From: Sthenelais limicola
Taxonomy: Eukaryota; Annelida; Polychaeta; Phyllodocida; Sigalionidae
Direction: 5' to 3'
DNA: 64,000 nucleotides
Assembly: GCA_942159475.1 (NCBI GenBank)
Contig: OW804097.1
Span: 39,692,298 to 39,756,297 of the forward strand
Shown here in pieces: positions 28,001 to 37,000 of the stretch (its first letter is position 1; every line of letters begins with the position of its first letter). Both the position numbers and the translations under genes were made by a program. The notes beneath the pieces were generated by a model. The model saw only the letters and a list, made by a program, of their open reading frames with translations, was not told the DNA's origin and did not search any database.

Positions 28001-31000
28001 TCACCAGTAAGTACTAGATTTTATGTCAATATGTTAATATTGTTGATCTTGATAAGACCAAATTGGTATACTTTTGGTAGGCGGCGTTTAATGACACTTT
28101 AATAACCGAAGCATCTGGCCTTTCCTCCCCTTCCCTCTTCCCCCATATATAACCAATTATGTTTAGAACATACATAGCATTCATTCCCCCTCGTTTTCTT
28201 TTTAAGTTGACTTGAATACTTGTGTTGGTTGTTCATGAAGGAAAATGTGAGTTCTGTTTAAGTATTTCAAGGCAAAGATTTAAGGTATAAAGATTCTCTG
28301 TATGTCCCAACATCAGTAGAGAATTGTTGCACATCTCATGCGGACAGCAGAGCCGGATAATAATGTTCATTCCTAATAATATAATGATTTAACGTTATTA
28401 CTGTTCATCCACCTAGGTAATCCACCTAGATCATCGACCACAGCCCAACATATGAGGACAGCTACATGTAAGTATAACTCAGTTTGCAAAAGGGTAGAAC
28501 TAATATAAATCTTTCCCATCTTTACTCACTTCCTTTATTAATCATTTCACCGACAAATATCATACACACTTATTGAGACTACTGTGTATGCAAAATATTT
28601 TTTCTCTTTAGAAATTCTTTAAACTAAAAACTAGAGAGGTACTATGATAGTTCAAGATCATAGATAGAGTTTAATACTATAAGCTCATAGTGATTCATAC
28701 AAGTACTATCAATATAAATATACAAAATGCAAAGCACTCAAACGAAAAATATGAATAACAGCTATTTAATTCATTTAATTTATCCACAGACCAACCCAAA
28801 AGAAGCCAGGGCCAGGTCCTTCTTGAGTTGGAGGTAACAAACGCAGAGCTCATTCAGAAGAACCTGCTGCTGAAGAACGAGATTCTGAAACTTCAGCTAC
28901 AAGAGTTGAAGGTACATAACAATTTGCCTACTGATTTTTACTATTTCACCCTGTAAAATATGTACAAACATAGAGATTAAAAATGAACTAAAACCACTTA
29001 ACATAATACACTATTGTAGAATCATGCCTCAGAGAAAATCTGAACAAGCAGACTCAATTTGCAAAATAATTAGTGACAATCATTTGCCTAAAGGCCAGTC
29101 CCTGTGCGTTGTCTTGAGCATTGATGTCATCCTCCACTTCCTCAAATCGGTCAATCGTGGCTGACACATTAAGATCCCCGGTTCTCAGAGATATGTTGTG
29201 CAAGGTGGCACATGCAACAACAATCTGACACACCTTTTCGGGTGACATACGCGACTCGCCATGGAGACAAGCCCATCTCCTTTTCAGGAGGCCAAATGTA
29301 TTTTCAATCACAACACGGGTGCGGACATGTGATCTCTGGTATCTATGGTACAGTGCAAGGAAATGAAACATTACTTTGTATTCAAAAGTGTAACCATTTC
29401 AACATTTCTAAGTACAAATTACTATTCTGCATTAAGCAAATCTTGGCATATAATATGATTATTTATGAATTGTTGATGTTTGCTGGAACAAATAGTATTC
29501 ATCTGGTCCCTCTTGAAGACTACTAGAATAGCAGAAGATTCCTATGTCTTAATTCCTATTATTACATTAATTATGAAATAAGAAATGAAATATCATTATT
29601 TATTTACCTCATCTCTGGCTCCGTGTTGGTGACCCGAAAAGGGGTAAGGAGGTCTGTGCGGCCTGGGTAGCCACCATCCCCTAACAGGTATGAGAGACCA
29701 GGTACTGCAAGAGCGGAAATAATTACTTTTTAAGAAGTGTGTCACTAGTGTTGACCAAGTGGGCACTTAGCTCCAGGAATTAAAATTTGAATAGTCCGAC
29801 TCATACAGATAAACATAATTTGGTGCAGAGCAAACAAAATTTCATATGTAAGCAAGGGCAATGTCATGACCATTACAACATCCAGAAGAAAAAATAAATA
29901 ACACCAACTCAAATCTTTACAGGTTTTGAAGAAATGGAACAAACAGAAATAAGCTATACTATTTGTCCAGGGAGTGGCGGCTACTAGTAGGATTTTTTTT
30001 ATATTTTTAGGCCGTTTTTGTTGGCACACATTACTACATTAATAAAACATTATATGGACATTTTGTTTTTAAATATTGGCCTGCCTTCCCCTCACTGTAA
30101 ACAAGAGCAACCAACCCGCAATAGCATAGACATAGCATAGACATAGCCCTGAGATAAAAAATAAAGCTTTGAGGGCATTATACCAACTGACCTATGTGCC
30201 TTGGTCAGGGGTGCATGGCTTCATTCTAGTAGTGATATATAATCTAGAGTGGCTCATGCGGAGTGGGGGAAAAGTGTCCAAAATCGTTTATTGTACAGTT
30301 ATTGGAACAATGGCCCTAGATTAGCAGTAGAGTTATAGTTGGGGCATGCGGAATCTGAGACTGGAATTGTTTGTCACATTGTTTTTTTAAAAGTTAAAGG
30401 CAATAATGTGGCAATCAAGTACTATCCTGGTCAGACCCTCTGGGTGCAGTGTGACTGCACAAACTCTCAGGAGAATTACCTTGACGGCCACATAGATGTT
30501 GTCACTATAGGACAAGATTGAAAAGAATTGCTGCACCAAGTAGCCCTCAGGTCATTCCTAGTAAACTTATAAAGTAGTCAAGGTTTAGCTTGGAAGAACT
30601 GTCACAGACGACCCATGTCCCTGTATTGTTTTACTATTTGTCAGAAATAAAGTTTCTTATATATATAATGATAATGATATAGGTAAAGGTAATATTATTT
30701 CTTAATACATACATTGGTTGAGATAGGCTGGCACATTACTTGATCTATAAATTCTGGAATCATGCACCGCCCCAGGCCATTTCGCCACCACATTCAAAAT
30801 TTTATATTTTGCATTGGAGATCATCTGTAAAGAAATGTCCATTTTCAACTCACTTTAATGATCCTTACATGCATTTATAAAATACCATATACAGGTATGA
30901 CAACACAGTTTATGAAATTGACTTTGTTCTCCACCCACCAAGTTGCCTGTCCACAAAGAGATTGACCTGCACGCCAATTACCATTCAATGACAGAAGTTA

Positions 31001-34000
31001 AACATATTTGTTAGCATTTCCATATTCTCAAATTGCTCACCTGAACATTAATTGAGTAGAACTGCTTCCTGCACCAGTAGTTTTGTGGGTTATCATGGGG
31101 TTGAATGATCCGTATCTGAGTGCCATCAACAGCACCAACAACATTTGGGAATCCTGTCAAAAATCAGATTCTTTGTGAAATTTGTATACAAGCAACAGTT
31201 TATATTATGAATTAGCAAAAATGTTTTAAATATTTTGCATCAGAATGACAAGACAAAATAGTTCTGAAACATACTAGTCCTTTGCATTAGAACCTTCCTC
31301 AATAATATGCCCCCCCCCCCACCTCCCAGATTGTTGAAGTCAATCAATTCAGTTGGTAAACAAATTCTTATGATTCTGTACATTGATTTTACAGCAAAAA
31401 CTTGGATAGATGGAAGCGACAATTGGCAACTTCAACATATCCACATATTTCTTTATGTATTTATGACAAAACAATTTTCAAAAATTAAATTATATGTAAT
31501 GGAATTATTAATGGAATTGTTAATTGATATAATCAATGATGTATGTATGTATTTATGTACAATTCCTGTATGTATTGATGGTATGTGTGATTTTATTATA
31601 TGCTAATTATTATATTATATAAATTATTATATTGAAATAATGTTGATCTACACTTGTTATTTATGTATACTGAAATTAAATGTCGCTGTGATTAAACTCG
31701 CTGTGTTGCTGTGATATAATATTTTAGCTTGGATCTCAATTTTTTCTACATAAATATATGAATGTACCGAGTTTGTTACACCCTCTGACCTCCAAGTCTT
31801 CCTTCAGTGCATAAATATTGGACCAAAAAACAAAAGTTTCATTCCATATTTATTACACCTCTGTGATGCAGTTGCCTATACCTGCAAATTTGTAGGTCAC
31901 ACTTACAGAGGGAGGTTGATATCTGGTTAATTACATTATATCGTCTGTTAAATATTAATTACATTATATCGTCTGTTAGATATTGCGTCCTAGTCGGCAT
32001 CTTGTAGGCATACAGAGAAAACAGTTGGCCTATACTTTCCCTTCCATTTTTCCATTCTATTTTAATTGCAGGATATAGTATTTTTGTAATTAGTTTCACA
32101 TCATGTTATTTTGTTTATTAAGAGGTGTAATAAATACAGAACGCACCAAAGCTGCAAGGTCCAGTTAAAACGACAAAACTTATTGAAAGCATCAGTTGCG
32201 TTATCAGGGGAGCTCGGATCAGAGGAGCCAATCACTCTTTCCGGATTGATAGTAATTGATACGGGGTGCACTACTGCTTCTCTGGATGTGGTAGCGTCCG
32301 ATAATGCAGAAGCCATAGCCAGCCCCAATATGCCTCTGGTCCCCTCTCTCTCTCCACCCTAGTGTCCAGTGAAAGCCCTTTAGGCCAGCGTGAGGTGGGT
32401 TAAGTAACGACCAAAACAGGTAGTGACGCTAAGTAATCCTTTATTCGCCACATCTCTAATCTCGCTCAGGGGTCTTGACAGCGCGCAGTAGCTCCAGCGT
32501 CTCTCTACACGTGGAGACGGGCTACTCTTATATACCCAAGCAACTCTCATTAAATATGCAATCCGTGGCACGGATAGTCTAACAATCATACAATTTCTAA
32601 CACTTACAGAATTACGAGGAGATACAGAAAATACCATAGACACATGGTCTGAAGGGGGGGTTTGAGCTGCCACCTCGGCCCACCCGATTGCCCTCCCCCT
32701 CCCCCTGGCACCTTGCCAAGTCCATGGAGGCTTAGTCGGTAGTGGGGAGAGACGCGACGACTCACTTTCAACTAGCTAGGGATTTATGATAGAGAGAGAG
32801 AGAGAGGGGGGCAGCAGGAGAGAGAGGCAAGGGGGGGGGGGGGGGGGGGGAAGAGCTACCCCTCTACTTATAGGCAATAGTTACCCCCATATACGCCAAC
32901 ATTATATATAAGGCCCTTGCATCTCTGTGAGGGACACACTTCTTACTCCACCACTCCCTTCTGACATGGACTTACGCTTACAACTTGACTGACTTGACTG
33001 TGCACCCTGACTATGGCCTTGTACCTGTACCTACTGTATTTACCATTTTGAGATGTCACAAGATTGGAATTGATGAAAGAAGCCAACTCAGCTCTCCAGT
33101 ATGGACCTTTTCGCTCTACTAGAGTTATTCTTACATAGCTAGCGAGATACAAGAACATCTAGACTTCCCAAACACCATTATTGCTAATTAGTCAGTAATG
33201 TTGCGATCAGCCCCCATACTGAGACAACTCCCTATTACAACTGAGTTCATAGTAATTATATGTTTTAGTTCCCAGGACATTATCAATTTTGTTTATGTTT
33301 AATAATTCTCGGTGCCCAAATTACTGGGTAATTCTCCATAAATTTGCAATTGGATATAACATGATGCTGCATGTCTGTCTATCTATGCCAATTAATGGTG
33401 ACATGTTTTGATCAGGGCCTGAGTTATGGCAGTCACATTTCTCATATATCGGAAAATTTAAGTCTGAGGTAAATTAGGCGTGTCTCATCCGCCGCCGATC
33501 CCTCACCTGCTGATCTCATCCCCCACCGATCTCACCCCCCGCCGATCTCACCCCCCGCCGATCTCATACCCCGCCGATCTCATACCCCGCCGATCTCATC
33601 CCCCCGCCGATCTCACCCACCCGCCGATCTCACCCACCCGCCGATCTCACCCCCGCCGATCTCACCCCCGCCGATCTCATACACCCGCCGATCTCATACC
33701 CCGCCGATCTCATCCCCCCGCCGATCTCACCCACCCGCCGATCTCACCCCCGCCGGTCTCACACCCCCCCGCCGATCTCACCCCCCCCGCCGATCTCACC
33801 CCCCCCCCCGCCGATCTCACCCCCCGCCGATCTCACCCCCCGCCGATCTCACCCCCCGCCGATCTTACCCCCCGCCGATCTTACCCCCCGCCGATCTCAT
33901 CCCCCGCCGATCTCATCCCCCGCCGATCTCACACACCCCGCCGATCTCACACACACCCGCCGATCTCACACACCCCCGCCGATCTCACACCCCGCCAATC

Positions 34001-37000
34001 TCACACACCCTCGCCGATCTCATCCCCCGCCGATCTCATCCCCGCCGATCTCACCCCCCGCCGATCTCCCCCCCCCCGCCGATCTCACCCCCCCCCCCCC
34101 CCCACCGCCGATCTCATCCACAGCCGATCTCACCCCCCGCCGATCTCACACACCCCGCCGATCTCACACACACCCGCCGATCTCATCCCCCGCCGATCTC
34201 ACCCGCCCCCCCCGATCTCACCCCCCCGCCGATCTCACCCCCCCGCCGATCTCACCCCCCGCCGATCTCATCCCCTTCCACACCAAAAGATAAGAGAGGG
34301 ACCATCAATACAAAGGTAAATATCAAGAGTGACACCGGTTGAATTAATTGCGTCACAAATTTTGACGTCTTCCCGGTTACGTCTTTTAGACAGGGAGCAA
34401 GCCTACCGTATTTCCTCAAATTAATATAATGCAAAAAAATATGAATGATCTATGATTAAATACAAATGTAGTTAAATTGAGGTGAGCTTGTGTAGTAATG
34501 TCGTTGTTAGGCCTACACCATAACATTGTTATTACGCCATTAATTATTACAGATAAACACAATAACTGTATACTAATAAAATGGATACGGTACCGTATTT
34601 TACAAAAAGCTTGTCCATGAGTTAACTACTATTTCAGTAATTAGTTTTTCTGAGGTGAAAGGTTATGTGAAATAACAATATTAGCAACTTATACTCTGCA
34701 TTATCTTGAATGAAGGGGATTGAACAGCCAAATGGGATTGTGTGCCAAAAAAAACAATTAAAGAAACATTCAAATGGACATTTCCGGGTCAAAATGTTCA
34801 GGGACTAGACTTTATTTACTCTGATTAAGTTTGTGTTTATTCTGCTGGGTTTAGATAATAATAAACATGAGTTTCAATTATATCTACTGGTTTCCAATTA
34901 TTGTAATATAACCCGGGCCCCGAATATAAGCCCACCCCGAATATAACCCGGGTCAATTCACCATTTGAAACTAATATAAGCCGGGGCTTATACACGGGTA
35001 TATACGGTAATCAGCTGACGTCTCTAGTAAGTTTTGAGGCGGGAAGATAAGGAAGCTTGCATCGTCGCTAGTCCTTATGGGTAGTGACGTCAAAGAATGG
35101 CAATGTCAAGGCCATGTGTGGCCAACGTTGCGATGGTCAATATTTGACGTTATGAGTTCCGAAACGTTTGGATTATATCCATTATTTAGTGATGATAAAG
35201 GTAGGGAATTGTTTCATTTGATTCTTGTATATTGGTCATGTATAAAGATGAGGAAGAGAACTTACTTGCAAGTTGAAAGAACTCTCTTTTCGTCTGTTCC
35301 ACTTCATTGATGTTTGGCATTTTTATGTAGTGGAGCTGAAGCAATGCCTTTGTAACCCGACTGACAGAGCGGCCCACTGTTGCCTTGCAAAATTTTATCG
35401 TAGTATCTCCAATTACGGACAAAAAACTACCAGTTGCAAAAAATCTCAGGGACAACAACAACTGATAAATTGAGGGGAGGGGGAGACCTCGCCGGTTGGG
35501 CCTTTCCAGAGAGGGGGTTAAGAGATTAAGCAAGAAAAGTATGCCTGCCGGGTGGAAACGATACTTATCTCGGCATTCCCTATCAGATAGACCTTCAAGA
35601 GGGTTGCCAAAATCTCTTAACCTCCTCTCTGGAGCCTCTGCCCGCAAGAGCATCTGCCTCCTCCGCCTAGCATTCATGATGATCTGAAAATTTGTTCAAA
35701 GTTGAATCACCTACTTATGTTGTTCAGGTTTGAGCAAATTTTGAATACATTTTGAACAGAGACACTGTTCAATTTTCTCTTAGAAACGCGTTCAAAGTGT
35801 GTTCATTTTCTGAACACACTTTGAACAAAATCTATGTTCAAATATTCGTTCAACTCTTGTTCAAATGACTTGGAAACCGGGCTCAGCTGTCGACAGGTAT
35901 GAGTATGAGTTGTATCGACATATATGGTGTAATTGGTAAAAACATCTTCTTTTAGAAGGAAAATTTGCATTATGGAATACATATATCCAGGTGTCATCTA
36001 ACACAAGCCCTATGTCATCTAACACAAGCTGTATTTTAAAAAAGAGTTGTAAGCCTTTTCTCTGTCTTTGTCTGATGTACCCATATAAATGTGTTAAGCC
36101 TTTTCAATAGGATGTGTGTATACATATAAATGCTTTTCACTTGCTTGCACATCATTCCAAAAGCATTCCAAGTTTAGATGCGATTTGACGAACAAAATAT
36201 GATACAGTATCTTCTGAAATCTATAGGCAAAAGGTTTTCCCACATTTCTGAGAATTCATTTCCATTTTTCTCACTCGAATTATTAGAACAATTATAAAAT
36301 GTCACTGTTAAAATATATGAGCAACGTGATCTTTAAAATGGAGAACATTATCTCTCAATATATCCTTACACTGCGTATAAATCCCTCCAACTCGGTTGAC
36401 ATTTCTAATATACAGAAACTTATTCACATTATCAGATTTTATGGAACACATAGAAAACACCCCGATATTGTAGGATAAAACGCCACAACATTATTTTTAA
36501 GGAAAGAAATTATTGGGAGAAGCTTTGTTGAATATCTGCCGTTGCAAGTTTCTTTGTCAGTATTTGGACTAAATAATGGTTGCATTCATGAATTTTGAAA
36601 TCTGAACATCAATGCCCATTGTGAAGATAGCAAATGGGAAAAAAGTAAAACAATGCATATCCCCTATTTTCTAAACACTCATACAAAAAACAAGAAGAAT
36701 GGTTGCTTTTTGTGACGTTCAATTTCTATTCATACAGACAGGGCAGAAACAAAAAGAAGCAAAAAACGAAATTTTGGCATTGAGCATACAGAACAAAGTC
36801 ACTTCTATTCAAACCCCCTTTTGTTTAAAAAAGACAATTTCTACTTTTTATGCCCAATTTCTATCCAGTAAGGTCAGTAGGAATCATTACGGCCTGTTAC
36901 GGAAGATGCGTCTCTACTTACGTCCACAGCTTTCATTGTTACGCGCTCTTTGCCGTAATTCTCATAGAAAAATTCTCTGCTCCAGTTAAAGGCACTCCAT

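Larger units (their letters stand above)
18701..35883. mobile_element. Complete PIF/Harbinger transposon, 17,183 bp
   Basis: Perfect 15-bp TIRs, AGCCCGGTTTCCAAG at 18701 and its reverse complement ending at 35883, are flanked on both sides by CAG (18698-18700 and 35884-35886), a 3-bp target duplication as expected for Harbinger. Inside are two convergent intact genes: a Myb/SANT-like protein (plus, 19050-28956) and a HARBI1-like DDE transposase (minus, 29054-35677). Two-gene organisation is the hallmark of PIF/Harbinger; animal members are usually only a few kilobases long, so 17 kb is large, because of long introns and nested repeats. The element lies wholly inside intron 2 of the JmjC gene, with the transposase in the host sense direction. 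Intact frames, splice sites and TIRs suggest a recent and possibly active copy, but activity is inference. Confidence 0.93.

Noticed and set aside
33480..34319. 279-codon plus-strand ORF, the longest in the window
   Set aside because: It is an open frame through the GCCGATCTCA minisatellite (HPPPIS/RRSHP repeats), with no non-repetitive domain.
35077..35310. Plus-strand ORFs over the transposase first exon region
   Set aside because: Antisense shadows of the transposase exon and its promoter side.
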